DNA of 64,000 nt from JAJDXW01 sp965223775 (GTDB taxonomy: Bacteria; Pseudomonadota; Gammaproteobacteria; HK1): NCBI GenBank assembly GCA_965223775.1, contig OZ245021.1, positions 868,001-932,000 of the forward strand, given 5' to 3'. Shown here piece after piece: positions 27,300 to 35,463 of this stretch (position 1 is its first letter; every line of letters begins with the position of its first letter). Below the pieces are notes generated by a model. It did not search any database. It saw nothing but the letters and a program-made list of their open reading frames with translations, and was not told the DNA's origin. Both the position numbers and the translations under genes were made by a program.

Positions 27300-27706
27300 T
27301 GGCTGACGGTTCCTCGCTCATAGTGGTCGATACCAGTGTTGTCTCGTTGCTCATCCGCCGGGATTCGCGGGCGGTCTACTACCAGGACCGGCTGGCTGGC
27401 CGCCGTGCCGTCATCTCGTTCCAGACATTGGAGGAGCTTTGGTTCGGTGCCTACAAGGGGGGTTGGGGTGATCGGCGGAAGAACCGGTTGAGGCGGGACC
27501 TCGACCAGTACGAAGTGGTGTGGCCGTCCCCTGAAATCGTTCACATCTCCGCTCATTTGCGCAGTGAGCGGGAAGGAGCAGGGCGCAGGCTCAACACGGC
27601 CGATGCGTGGGTTGCAGCAACCGCGATTTTGCTGGATTGCCCGCTTGCAGCGCATGACCGCGACTTCGCGCGTATTCCCGACCTGGAGATCGTCCGTGCC
27701 CCATGA
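27299..27706 (+). CDS. vapC: PIN-domain toxin (VapC family)
   Basis: 135 residues. PIN-domain RNase with four acidic positions: D11 in VVDTSVVSLL, E45/E46 in FQTLEELWFGA, D102 in TADAWVAATAI and D120/D122 in AAHDRDFARIPDLE. VapC toxins cleave tRNA or rRNA and stop growth unless held by an antitoxin. The start overlaps the previous gene by one base, so that gene is the likely antitoxin. Located inside the type I restriction locus between hsdR and hsdS. Confidence 0.9.
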   Translation: MADGSSLIVVDTSVVSLLIRRDSRAVYYQDRLAGRRAVISFQTLEELWFGAYKGGWGDRRKNRLRRDLDQYEVVWPSPEIVHISAHLRSEREGAGRRLNTADAWVAATAILLDCPLAAHDRDFARIPDLEIVRAP

Positions 27707-27820
27707 CCACCTTTCCAAGTTCAGCAAAATGCTGACGTTTGGAACTGGCTGCTTCGGCCTGTATCCGTTTTCGATTGGGCTGGTTAAGTTATTCGCTCGG
27801 AATGGTCCAAGGAGTCTGCC

Positions 27821-28059
27821 GTGCAAAGCTGGCAAGTACACAAGGCCAAGGTGCGTTTCAGCGAGCTGATACGCGATGCAGCCACGGAAGGCCCGCAAAC
27901 GAGCACCATTCGCGGGAGAAGAGCGGCCGTCGTGCAGTCGTCGGAAGACTACGAGCGTCTCGCGTGCCGAGAACGCCAATTAGTCGAGTTCCCTCAGGAC
28001 AGGTGTCCCTGCTCGCCGGTGTGGTGCTGGACTTCGGACGCGTGCGGTCGCCACCGCGC
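27821..28059 (+). pseudogene. Frameshifted Phd/YefM-type antitoxin relic
   Basis: From GTG 27821 the frame reads MQSWQVHKAKVRFSELIRDAATEGPQTSTIRGRRAAVVQSSEDYERL, the Phd/YefM DNA-binding fold. After about residue 60 the family tail continues in a different frame as SLLAGVVLDFGRVR from about 28003, so a small indel has shifted the frame. No toxin gene follows. It is a dead remnant lying between the PIN pair and hsdS. Confidence 0.75.
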
Positions 28060-28145
28060 TCCGGTGCGGCCTCACGGCCGCCACCTGAAACTAGGCCGAC
28101 TTCGCCCCACCGGGGTCGATCTGCTGAACCCATGGACGGATTGAG

Positions 28146-29105
28146 GTGGGCGTCGTGAGCGACGGCGAGGGATTGGGATTGCCTCCGGGGTGGTCAGATT
28201 CGCCCCTCGGCGAGATCGCAGGAATCAATCCTCCGCTCGACCGCTGTGTGGTCGATGACGATACGGAAGTCACCTTCGTCCCGATGCGTGCAGTGGCGAC
28301 CGAAGGAGGCGGATTGGTCGCCCCGGAAACACGCCGCTACGGCGAAGTGAAGAGGGGTTATACGTCGTTTCTTTCCGGCGACGTGATCATGGCGAAGATC
28401 ACACCGTGTACGGAAAACGGCAAGACAACCGCTGTGCCCGATGTACCGGGGCGGGTGTGTTTCGGCTCGACGGAGTTCCACACGATCCGACCTGGGCAGG
28501 GTGTGCGGGCGGAATGGATCGAGCAGTTCCTCTTGCAGCATGAGACCCGTCGCTCGGCGCAACGGTCAATGGCCGGCGGTGTAGGACAGATGCGTGTCCC
28601 CGGAGCATTTCTGAAAGCCATGAGAATTCCAATTCCGCCGCCGGCTGAGCAAGCTCGCATAGTCCGTGCGCTCGGCGAACTGTTCACCGATCTCGACGAT
28701 GGCGTCGCGGCGTTGGAGCGGGCGCGGGGCAAACTGAAGCTCTATCGCGCGTCGGTGCTGAAGGCAGCGGTGGAAGGAGCGTTGACGGCTGACTGGCGCG
28801 AGCAACATCCGCACGCCGAGCCTGCAACCGAGCTGCTGGGACGCGTCCTCGTCGAGCGCCGCCGCCGCTGGGAAGAAGGTCAACTCCGCAAGTTCGAAGA
28901 GAGGGGCAGGGTACCACCGAAGAACTGGAAGGCGAAGTACAAGGAACCCGTTCCGCCCGATACTACCGGCCTGCCACCGCTGCCGGACGGGTGGTGCTGG
29001 GCGACCGTGGACCAGTGTTCGTCACTGATCCAGTACGGATCTTCTGCCAAAGCCGACGGGGGCTCTTCGGGAGTTCCGGTCTTGAGGATGGGCAATATAA
29101 CTTCG
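28146..29105 (+). pseudogene. hsdS: Type I specificity subunit, 5' part (interrupted by an insertion sequence)
   Basis: 320 codons upstream of the insertion. Residues 10-170 form the first target-recognition domain (LPPGWSDSPLGEIAGINPP to MRIPIPPPAEQARIV); about 175-215 is the conserved coiled-coil spacer (LGELFTDLDDGVAALERARGKLKLYRASVLKAAVEGALT). A second domain starts at LPPLPDGWCWATVDQC and is cut after RMGNITS. The frame runs into the insertion and stops at 29192 after 29 foreign codons. One intact recognition domain plus spacer remains, so a truncated but foldable half-subunit might be made. Joining 28146-29105 to 30650-31249 restores an uninterrupted 519-residue HsdS. Confidence 0.9.
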
Positions 29106-29136
29106 GGGGATTATGTAGGAAAGTGCCGAAGCGCCC

Positions 29137-29319
29137 TCACTCAGGGCGCCGCTTCGGCCGGGGGATGTAGCGCACTTTCACGGGCCGGGTAAGCGCCTCG
29201 ACCGCCTCCTCGAACGTCGCCCGGACCCGCATGTCCTCCTCAAGTTCCGTCTTCGACGGCTGGTACGTGGGGGCCACCACGTCCACGATGCGCGGCAGTT
29301 TCTTCAGCTTGTCAGGCAT
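29137..29319 (-). CDS. Small passenger protein 2 of the insertion sequence
   Basis: 60 residues: MPDKLKKLPRIVDVVAPTYQ at the start, an acidic helix (PSKTELEEDMRVRATFEEAVEAL) and a basic tail RPVKVRYIPRPKRRPE. No family recognised. It immediately follows passenger 1 (adjacent stop and start) and is the last gene before the left inverted repeat, so it would be transcribed with the transposase. It may help regulate or assist transposition. Confidence 0.6.
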   Translation of the reverse strand: MPDKLKKLPRIVDVVAPTYQPSKTELEEDMRVRATFEEAVEALTRPVKVRYIPRPKRRPE

Positions 29320-29577
29320 TCACTTCTTCCCTCTCGCCTGGGCGCTGAAGTCAATTCGTGGGCGCTGCTTGTGGCAATGCGTCTTGGATCTTGTCACGAG
29401 ATACCACGTATCAGTCGCCAGCCGACGCAGGCGCTCTTCCTCTTCCATTCCCGCCCGGTAGCATTCCTCGACTGTAGCGAGCGAGCGGAGAATGTCGAAA
29501 CGAACGCATCTCTCGGGCTTGCCCCACGGGCTCTGTGCCAAGACCGCGCACACAGTTTCCGTCGTCAAGGTGTACAT
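29320..29577 (-). CDS. Small passenger protein 1 of the insertion sequence
   Basis: 85 residues starting MYTLTTETVCAVLAQSPWGK with a helical middle (YRAGMEEEERLRRLATDTWYLVTRSK) and a basic tail. Not recognised. Its ATG directly follows the transposase TAG with no gap, so it is translationally coupled to the transposase. Passenger genes beside the transposase occur in part of the IS1595 family, but this one cannot be assigned a function. Confidence 0.65.
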   Translation of the reverse strand: MYTLTTETVCAVLAQSPWGKPERCVRFDILRSLATVEECYRAGMEEEERLRRLATDTWYLVTRSKTHCHKQRPRIDFSAQARGKK

Positions 29578-30555
29578 CTAACCCGTTCGTGCTCCCGAAT
29601 CCAGTCCGTTGTCGGCAATGAGGTCGACGTAGCGCAGGCGCTTGCCGTTCATGCCGGTGATGACGGCGGCCATGATGTCGATGGTGTCCTCGTCGCGCAG
29701 GTTGTGACGCGCGGCGAACTCCTGAACGTACCGGTCGAGATGCTTAGGACTCATCTTGTGGAAGGTGCCCTTGTGGGCGCGCTTCAGCATCGACCAGAAG
29801 CTCTCCGCACCGTTGGTATGGACATCGCCCCGGACGTACTCCTGGGCGCTGTGGTTGACTACTTCGTGCGGATTCGGAAGGGTCTCATAGACCAACGCAT
29901 CGTCGGTGTAGACCTTGGCGTCAGGGGCCACGTGGGCGGCGACGAAGCCGTGTACGGTCGGCTTGTCGGTGCGTTCGACCACCTGGGCGCGAACCTGATT
30001 CGTATCCCGATCCTTCGCCCCCGCGATGGCGGTCTTGCCTACGGCCCCGCGGCCAGTGAGCTCTTCGCGCTTCGACTTTGACATGTTCGCCCGCTTCCCG
30101 CCCATGTAGGTCTCATCGACTTCGACCGGGCCGGCGAAGAGACCACTTTCCTGCGTGAGCGCGACCCGAAGCCGGTGCGCGAGGAACCACGCGGAGCGCT
30201 GATTGATGGTTAGGTCGCGGTGCAGCTTCATGCTGGACACGCTCTTGAGGCTGGTCGAGACGAGGTACGTCGCAATCATCCACACTTGCAGCCCGAGCTT
30301 CGACCCCTCCATGACGGTCCCCGTCTTCGGGCTGAACCGCTTGGCGCACTGCTTCTCGCGGCACCGGTACGGCATCGTCGCGTGCTTTGCGCCCGTCTGG
30401 ACGTTCAGCGAGCCGCAGTGCGGGCACGCGACCCCGGTCGGCCACCGACGGGCGACGAACCAGGCTTCGGCCGTGGCGTCATCGGGGAACATGCGAAAGA
30501 TCTGGACGAGGCTGATGCCTTCGCGGAAGCTCTTTCCAGGTGCCTTGTGTGCCAT
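29578..30555 (-). CDS. ISXO2/IS1595-type transposase
   Basis: 325 residues. N-terminal zinc ribbon with CPHC at 44-47 and C65/C70 (YRCREKQCAKRFS). The ISXO2-type DDE/N catalytic core follows: D147 in VEVDETYMGGK, D218/D219 in VYTDDALVYE, and the N248/E251 pair in VHTNGAESFWSMLKRA. ATG 30555 gives the family N-terminus FREGISLVQIFRMFPDDATAEAWF; the frame is open further upstream but enters the terminal repeat. All catalytic positions look intact, so the element may still move. Confidence 0.95.
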   Translation of the reverse strand: MAHKAPGKSFREGISLVQIFRMFPDDATAEAWFVARRWPTGVACPHCGSLNVQTGAKHATMPYRCREKQCAKRFSPKTGTVMEGSKLGLQVWMIATYLVSTSLKSVSSMKLHRDLTINQRSAWFLAHRLRVALTQESGLFAGPVEVDETYMGGKRANMSKSKREELTGRGAVGKTAIAGAKDRDTNQVRAQVVERTDKPTVHGFVAAHVAPDAKVYTDDALVYETLPNPHEVVNHSAQEYVRGDVHTNGAESFWSMLKRAHKGTFHKMSPKHLDRYVQEFAARHNLRDEDTIDIMAAVITGMNGKRLRYVDLIADNGLDSGARTG

Positions 30556-30649
30556 GCCCGTATCCTCTTGAGATACGGAAAGGTTACAAGAAAGTGCCGA
30601 AGGCGTCACGGGGGGCTTCGGCACTTTCCTACATAATCCCCTAACTTCG

Positions 30650-31249
30650 GATGGAGGATTGTTTCTCGATGATCTGAAATATGAAGCGTTTCCCGGCCTG
30701 CTTCTCGAACCAGGTGATCTGCTATTCAATCGGACCAATAGTGCAGAACTGGTGGGAAAGACAGCGGTCTATTCGGGAATACCCTCGCGGTGCTCTTTTG
30801 CTTCCTATCTGATACGAGTGCGTCTTCTTGAAGGTGTTGATCCGGCGATCGTGGCTTTTGCGTTAAACGGTGGTTTCGGAAGAACCTGGATAATGCGGGT
30901 AGTGAACCAGACTGTCGGGCAGGCGAACGTAAACGGCACAAAGCTTGCCTCGTTTGCATTCCCGTTACCTCCTGCCGCTGAGCAAGGGGCTATTGTCGAA
31001 ATCGTCGAAGTCCATCTCTCCATCATCGATCGCCTCGAAGCCGATCTCGCCGCCAAGAGGAAGAGCGTTCAGGGTCTCCGGCAATCGATCCTCAAACAGG
31101 CATTCACCGGTAAGCTCGTGCCGCAGAGCCCCAACGACGAGCCGGCATCGGAGCTCTTGAAGCGCATTGCCGTCGAACGCGAAGCACGCGCGCAGGAAGC
31201 GCAGGTCGCCAAGCGTAGAAGGCCCGCATCGCGCCGCCCCCGAACGTGA
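30650..31249 (+). pseudogene. hsdS: Type I specificity subunit, 3' part
   Basis: Continues in frame with the 5' part once the insertion and one target duplicate are removed: the junction reads RMGNITS-DGGLFLDDLKYE. It contains the rest of the second target-recognition domain (LLEPGDLLFNRTNSAELVGKTAVY, VGQANVNGTKLASFAFPLPPAAEQ) and the final conserved helix (EVHLSIIDRLEADLAAKRKSVQGLRQSILKQAFTGKLVPQ). On its own it lacks a good start codon; a TTG at 30659 is available. The stop is followed by the next toxin-antitoxin pair. Confidence 0.9.
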
Positions 31250-31308
31250 AACGCGCCCGGGGGTGACGCTCCCGAGACCGCCCCGGAATCCGAATCACGG
31301 CGATGTAC

Positions 31309-31324
31309 CGCCCGCTTGCGGGCG
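31309..31324 (+). terminator. Short GC hairpin after hsdS
   Basis: CGCCCGC pairs with GCGGGCG across a two-base loop, 60 bases past the hsdS stop. There is no T-run. It may attenuate read-through between hsdS and the next toxin-antitoxin pair. Confidence 0.3.
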
Positions 31325-31379
31325 CCCGAGGGTCGGCGCATAGTCTCGGACTCCGGCTGGCCTCCTGGGAGTCTCGAAC

Positions 31380-31649
31380 GTGCCTGAATACGCCTTGGAC
31401 GAAGCGGGAGTGCGCCTGCCCGACCTCGTTACCGCTGCGGAAAACGGCGAGCGGGTCGTCATCACCAAGCACGGCGAGCCGGTCGTCGAACTCGTCCGCT
31501 GCCGCGAGAAGCGGGGCGGCATCGACTTCGACAAGTTGGAGGCCGACCGCCAGCGTCTCGGGATCACGGGAGACGGAGAGAGGTGGCCCAAGGAATTCGA
31601 CGATCCGGCGTTCAGCCGCCGCGTGTTGGGACTTGACGAAGGCGAATAG
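31380..31649 (+). CDS. Phd/YefM-type antitoxin
   Basis: 89 residues. MPEYALDEAGVRLPDLVTAAENGERVVITKHGEPVVELV is the Phd/YefM DNA-binding domain, followed by an acidic, proline-poor tail (FDDPAFSRRVLGLDEGE) typical for toxin capture. Start is GTG 31380. The PIN gene begins 10 bases after the stop, or overlaps it if a TTG start is used. This forms a complete pair located between hsdS and hsdM. Confidence 0.9.
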   Translation: MPEYALDEAGVRLPDLVTAAENGERVVITKHGEPVVELVRCREKRGGIDFDKLEADRQRLGITGDGERWPKEFDDPAFSRRVLGLDEGE

Positions 31650-31659
31650 GCTGCTGCCC

Positions 31660-32055
31660 GTGCGCATCCTCCTCGATACGTCCTATCTCTACGATCTGAT
31701 GGAGACGCGCGGGAAGTTCTCCGATACCGAACGCCGGTTCTTCGCCGAACAGGAGGCGCAGCTCTATGTGAGCGCGGTATCCATCTGGGAGATGCGGCTG
31801 AAGTACCGTACCCATCATCCGTCAGGAGAGCGCAAGAGCCCTTTCGATCCGAATGCCGTGGTCGCCATGGTCGAAGGGCAGGACTTGACCATCCTGGCGA
31901 TGACCATGCAGCACTCCGCGCGCGAGCTTGAAATCCCGATTGCCCACAAGGATCCGTTCGACGAGCTCCTCCTTGTTCAGGCTCAGGAAGAGGGCCTCAA
32001 GCTCCTCACCGCCGATCGGCAGATCATCGGGCACCCGTTGGCCATCACGGTATAG
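31660..32055 (+). CDS. vapC: PIN-domain toxin (VapC family)
   Basis: 131 residues from GTG 31660. Acidic PIN residues: D6 in ILLDTSYLYDL, E44 in SIWEMRLKY, D98/D101 in AHKDPFDELLLVQA, and D119 in LLTADRQI. This variant with AHxDPFDxLLxxQA is usually paired with Phd-type antitoxins, as here. The message continues into hsdM 12 bases downstream, so the pair and the methylase are probably co-expressed. Confidence 0.92.
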   Translation: MRILLDTSYLYDLMETRGKFSDTERRFFAEQEAQLYVSAVSIWEMRLKYRTHHPSGERKSPFDPNAVVAMVEGQDLTILAMTMQHSARELEIPIAHKDPFDELLLVQAQEEGLKLLTADRQIIGHPLAITV

Positions 32056-32067
32056 CGGACTCAGGGC

Positions 32068-33549
32068 ATGGACGCGTCGCAGATCGGCAAGCGGGCCTGG
32101 AGCTATGCGGGGGTGTTGCAGGATGCCGGGCTCTCCTGCTTCGAGTATGTCGAGCAACTGACCCTGCTGCTGTTCCTCAAGATGGCGGATCAACGCACCA
32201 AGCCGCCCTACGAGCGCGAGCCAATCGTGCCGCCGGAACTCGGCTGGACCGCGCTGCTCCACCTCGACGGCGCCGCGCTGGAAGACCGGTACCGCACGAG
32301 CCTTGAGAAGCTGGGCGCAGAGCCCGGGATGCTCGGCGTCATCTTCAAAGGGGCGCGCTGCGAGATCCACCACCCGGCGCTCCTCAAGCAGATCATCGTC
32401 AATCTGCTCGACCGCGTGGACTGGTTGTCGTTGCCGGTGGACGTGAAGGGCACGATCTACGAGGAGCTGCTCGCCCGCTCGGCCCAGGAGTCCTCACGCG
32501 GCGCCGGCCAGTACTTCACCCCGCGTCCGGTCATCCGGACCATGTGCGAGGTCATGCAGCCGGCGCCGGGCGATCGCATCTGCGATCCGGCGGCAGGTAC
32601 CGGCGGATTCCTCTGCAACGCCTACCAATACGTGATCGATCGCTACGGGAGCAGCCTCGATCGAGACGAGCTGCGAGCGTTGCAGACCGATCTGGTCGAG
32701 GGAATGGAGCTGTCGCCGAAGGTCGGGCGCATGTGCGCAATGAACGCCCGTCTGCACGGTATCGGCGGCGACCGGGTGGTCGTGCACACCGGGCACGACA
32801 GCTTGTCCGCGCCGTGGGGCGACGAGTACTCGATGGTCCTCGCCAATCCACCCTTCGGCAAGAAGCAGAGTCTCCTGTTCGTGAACGAGGAAGGCGACAC
32901 CGAGCGGGAGGATCAGGTCGTAGTCCGGGAGGACTTCTGGACCTCGACCAGCAACAAGCAGCTCAACTTCGTGCAGCACATCTACACCCTGCTGAAGATC
33001 GACGGGCGGGCGGCGGTGGTGGTGCCGGACAACGTGCTGTTCGAGGGCGGGGCGGGCGAGAAGGTGCGCCGGAATCTGCTGGAGAAATGCCGGGTCCACA
33101 CCCTGCTGCGTCTGCCGACCGGGATCTGGTACTCGCCTGGCGTCAAGGCCAACGTGATCTTCTTCGACAAGAAGGAAGGCCGGGCCGAGCCCTGGACCGA
33201 CCGGCTGTGGGTCTACGACCTCCGCACCAACCTGCACTTCACGCTGAAGCAGAAGCCGATCCGCCGCGAGGACTTCGACGAGTTCGTCGAATGCTACAAG
33301 CCGGGCCGCATGCACGCCCGTGAGGCAACCTGGACCGAAGAAACCCCGGAGGGCCGTTGGCGGGCCTACGACTACGAAGACCTCCTGAAGCGCGACAAGC
33401 TCAGCCTTGACCTCTTCTGGCTCAAGGACAACAGCCTCACCGACACCGACTCGCTGCCCCCGCCCGGCGTCATCGCGGCCGAGATCGCCGATGACCTCGA
33501 AGCCGCCCTCGCCCAGTTCACGAAGATCGCGGAACGGCTCGCTCCCTGA
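32068..33549 (+). CDS. hsdM: Type I restriction-modification methyltransferase subunit
   Basis: 493 residues, normal for HsdM. The N-terminal helical HsdM domain (SCFEYVEQLTLLLFLKMADQ) precedes the Rossmann methylase with the SAM motif DPAAGTGGFL near residue 173 and the N6-adenine catalytic motif NPPF near 261. TGIWYSPGVKANVIFF is another family block. It methylates adenines at the site set by HsdS. Because hsdS is interrupted, specificity and hence methylation may be lost or changed while hsdR and hsdM stay intact. Confidence 0.95.
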   Translation: MDASQIGKRAWSYAGVLQDAGLSCFEYVEQLTLLLFLKMADQRTKPPYEREPIVPPELGWTALLHLDGAALEDRYRTSLEKLGAEPGMLGVIFKGARCEIHHPALLKQIIVNLLDRVDWLSLPVDVKGTIYEELLARSAQESSRGAGQYFTPRPVIRTMCEVMQPAPGDRICDPAAGTGGFLCNAYQYVIDRYGSSLDRDELRALQTDLVEGMELSPKVGRMCAMNARLHGIGGDRVVVHTGHDSLSAPWGDEYSMVLANPPFGKKQSLLFVNEEGDTEREDQVVVREDFWTSTSNKQLNFVQHIYTLLKIDGRAAVVVPDNVLFEGGAGEKVRRNLLEKCRVHTLLRLPTGIWYSPGVKANVIFFDKKEGRAEPWTDRLWVYDLRTNLHFTLKQKPIRREDFDEFVECYKPGRMHAREATWTEETPEGRWRAYDYEDLLKRDKLSLDLFWLKDNSLTDTDSLPPPGVIAAEIADDLEAALAQFTKIAERLAP

Positions 33550-33808
33550 CCGCCTCGACCGATGAGTCCCAAGCGAAACGAGTCTCCCGAAGCAACGTCA
33601 GGCGGATGGGGTGCCAGAAGAGGCGGTGTCGCCGGCTCCCACCTTCGCCTCGATCAGCTTGCGGATGTCGGAAGCTACCCCGACTTCCGCAACTCGATCC
33701 GCTTTTCACCTAAATTCGTCGGATTTCGACCGGCGAGCGTCATGTAAGGGGCTGGTTTCATTGATGGTGGCGTTAGGAAAACGGCTGGACGGTTTCAGGT
33801 GTATCCCT

Positions 33809-33828
33809 GTTCAACAGATTTGTTGAAC
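33809..33828. repeat. Hairpin 1 (8-bp stem)
   Basis: GTTCAACA-GATT-TGTTGAAC, a perfect 8-bp stem with a four-base loop. Its outer TTCAAC/GTTGAA is shared with the larger palindrome eight bases downstream. Confidence 0.7.
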
Positions 33829-33836
33829 CAATCGGC

Positions 33837-33884
33837 TTCAACGGTTCCGTTGTCAACCATTTCGTTGACAACGGAACCGTTGAA
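33837..33884. repeat. Perfect 21-bp inverted repeat with six-base loop
   Basis: The left arm begins TTCAACGGTTCCGTTG and the right arm is its exact complement; the loop is CATTTC. A 21-bp perfect stem is much longer than most terminators and there is no following T-run. It could be a bidirectional terminator between convergent genes, a protein-binding site or an end of a small mobile element. Confidence 0.85.
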
Positions 33885-34094
33885 CTTGAGGTGCAAGCCT
33901 CCGGACCGATTCACTCGGCCCGGACTGCTCTCCGTTCCGGTGCGCTTCGGTCGGAGGTTGGTGCTCAGCCAGGGTCAGCCGCGCAGCAGGTTCCCAAGGC
34001 CGGTGGTGAAGACTTCGCGGCCGAGCACTGACCCGGGTGGCGCGCGGCGCTGGACCCTGCAGCGATGGCAGCTCGGGATTGGGACCCGCCGACC

Positions 34095-34628
34095 TCATCG
34101 CGGTTGCGGTGCCGGTGCGGTGAAGGTCATCACGTTGCGCAGCGTGTCGCCGCGCTCCGGCTCGGGGATCAGCCGTTCCTCGAAGGCGCCGCCCGACCAG
34201 GCATCGATGATCCGGCGCCAGAACCGCACCGCGGCTGTATTCTCCGGGACCTGCATCACCTGCCAGCGGCCCGCGAACCGTTCGAAGGCCGTCACCGCCG
34301 CCCTTCGGCCCACCCCGTGCCCGGTCCAGGGGCCCATCACGAAGAACTGGCTCATGTTCCAGTCGATGTCGGGCACCAGGGCGTAGCGGTCGATCAGGCA
34401 GAAGCCCGCGAGAGCGCCGCCGGCCTCGATGAGGAACGGGTGGTTCCCCTCGTTCCACGCGTACGAGAGGTCCTTGCGTTCGTGCAGCCACGCGGCGTTG
34501 GCGACCCACTCGTCGTGCGGGCCGATCTGGCGCGCGATGTCGTAGAGGTAGAAGCGCGCCATGTCGTGGACGAGGGCGATGTCGTCCCGGGTCGCCTCGA
34601 CGAGGACGACCTCGCCGATGTCGGTCAT
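34095..34628 (-). CDS. GNAT family N-acetyltransferase
   Basis: 177 residues. GNAT fold: an N-terminal strand EVVLVEATRDDIALVHDMA, AGFCLIDRYALVPDIDWNMSQFFVMGPWTGHGVGRRAAVTAFERF with the acetyl-CoA-binding R/G-x-G-x-G equivalent (GHGVGRR), and a C-terminal NTAAVRFWRRIIDAW. It transfers an acetyl group to an amine of unknown identity. Close relatives are single-domain GNATs of unknown substrate. Confidence 0.85.
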   Translation of the reverse strand: MTDIGEVVLVEATRDDIALVHDMARFYLYDIARQIGPHDEWVANAAWLHERKDLSYAWNEGNHPFLIEAGGALAGFCLIDRYALVPDIDWNMSQFFVMGPWTGHGVGRRAAVTAFERFAGRWQVMQVPENTAAVRFWRRIIDAWSGGAFEERLIPEPERGDTLRNVMTFTAPAPQPR

Positions 34629-34757
34629 GATCTTCGATGATCCGTGAGGGCCGAGATGTCTCGTGCGCCGTGCAGGGCGCGCGGGAGGCGGCCGTCGCCC
34701 GCGCCGCCCGGGGGGAGAAACGGTTCGAGATCGCTCAAGACGACGCGGCGCTCCCCA

Positions 34758-35258
34758 TCATTCGCCAAGCTCGACGGCGAGTCCATCGACGACCTCGGCC
34801 CCCGCGGTGAGCTCGAAGATGGCCGGGGGGACGCGGATCTTCGAGTGGCGCGTGCCGCCGCCGAGGATGATCTCGCTCCGCTCCATGACTCGTGCGTCCA
34901 CCCAGAGGGGCAGGTTCGCCGGCAATCCGAGCGGGGTGACCCCGCCGACCGTCATGCCCGTCATCCGCTCGGTCTCCGCGGCCGAGGCAAAGGACACGCG
35001 CCGCGAGGCGAGGCGCTTGCGCACGCAGCGGTTCACGTCGAGGCGGGTGTGCGCGAGGAGCGCGCAAGCCGCGAAGCGCTCCCCTCCGGTCTTGGCCTTG
35101 ACGAGGATGGTATTCACGGAGTCCTCGGGCGGAACGCCGTAGTGCTCGCAGAACACCGCGGTGTCGGCGAGTTCCGGGTCGCACGGCATCACCTCGTAGT
35201 CGAGCCCGGAAGCGAGCAGGATCTCGACAACCGACGCCGGGACGATATCTTGAATCAT
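34758..35258 (-). CDS. YbaK/ProX-type aminoacyl-tRNA deacylase
   Basis: 166 residues from ATG 35258. The INS/YbaK domain is recognisable from VVEILLASGLDYEVMPCDPELADTAVFCEHYGVPPEDSVNTILVKAK, with a lysine in the active-site loop, through VSFASAAETERMTGMTVGGVTPLGLP and IILGGGTRHSKIRVPP. Such proteins hydrolyse mischarged aminoacyl-tRNAs in trans. The exact tRNA is not determined. The longer upstream frame is Arg-rich and unlike the family. Confidence 0.85.
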   Translation of the reverse strand: MIQDIVPASVVEILLASGLDYEVMPCDPELADTAVFCEHYGVPPEDSVNTILVKAKTGGERFAACALLAHTRLDVNRCVRKRLASRRVSFASAAETERMTGMTVGGVTPLGLPANLPLWVDARVMERSEIILGGGTRHSKIRVPPAIFELTAGAEVVDGLAVELGE

Positions 35259-35463
35259 GTGAGGGGAGTCGAACGGATGGCGGCGTAGTATATGAGCGGC
35301 CGCGGACGAACACCCGTATCGATCTCCGCTTCTCCACCGCCTCTCCTTCAGGTTCCGGCGGTGGTTGGCCAACGCGCCGTGACGCGTCGCGCCGACGGGC
35401 GGCGAATACCGCGAGCACGCCGCCCGCTTTCCCGCCCCGTCGGTCCGTGGCAGAGTCCGGTGC

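Larger units (their letters stand above)
29106..30641 (-). mobile_element. Insertion sequence of the IS1595 family (ISXO2-like), 1536 bp
   Basis: Bounded by perfect 27-bp terminal inverted repeats (29106-29132 and 30615-30641, beginning GGGGATTATGTAGGAAAGTG) and flanked by the 8-bp target duplication TAACTTCG at 29098-29105 and 30642-30649. The family is known for 8-bp duplications. It carries a transposase and two small genes downstream of it. Perfect ends and duplication indicate a recent insertion. A 13-bp inverted copy of the terminal sequence (30590-30602 with 30616-30628) makes a hairpin at the right end. Confidence 0.97.
33550..34094. other. 545-base gene-poor region after hsdM
   Basis: Lies between the convergent hsdM and GNAT genes. 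It is less GC-rich in the middle and contains two palindromes (33809-33828 and 33837-33884). No convincing protein-coding gene was found in it. Confidence 0.5.

Noticed and set aside
33562..33747. Small gene after hsdM
   Set aside because: 61 codons without ribosome binding site or family match; likely a chance frame.
33809..33884. tRNA gene
   Set aside because: The palindromes do not form a cloverleaf and there is no acceptor stem or TTCGA loop in position.
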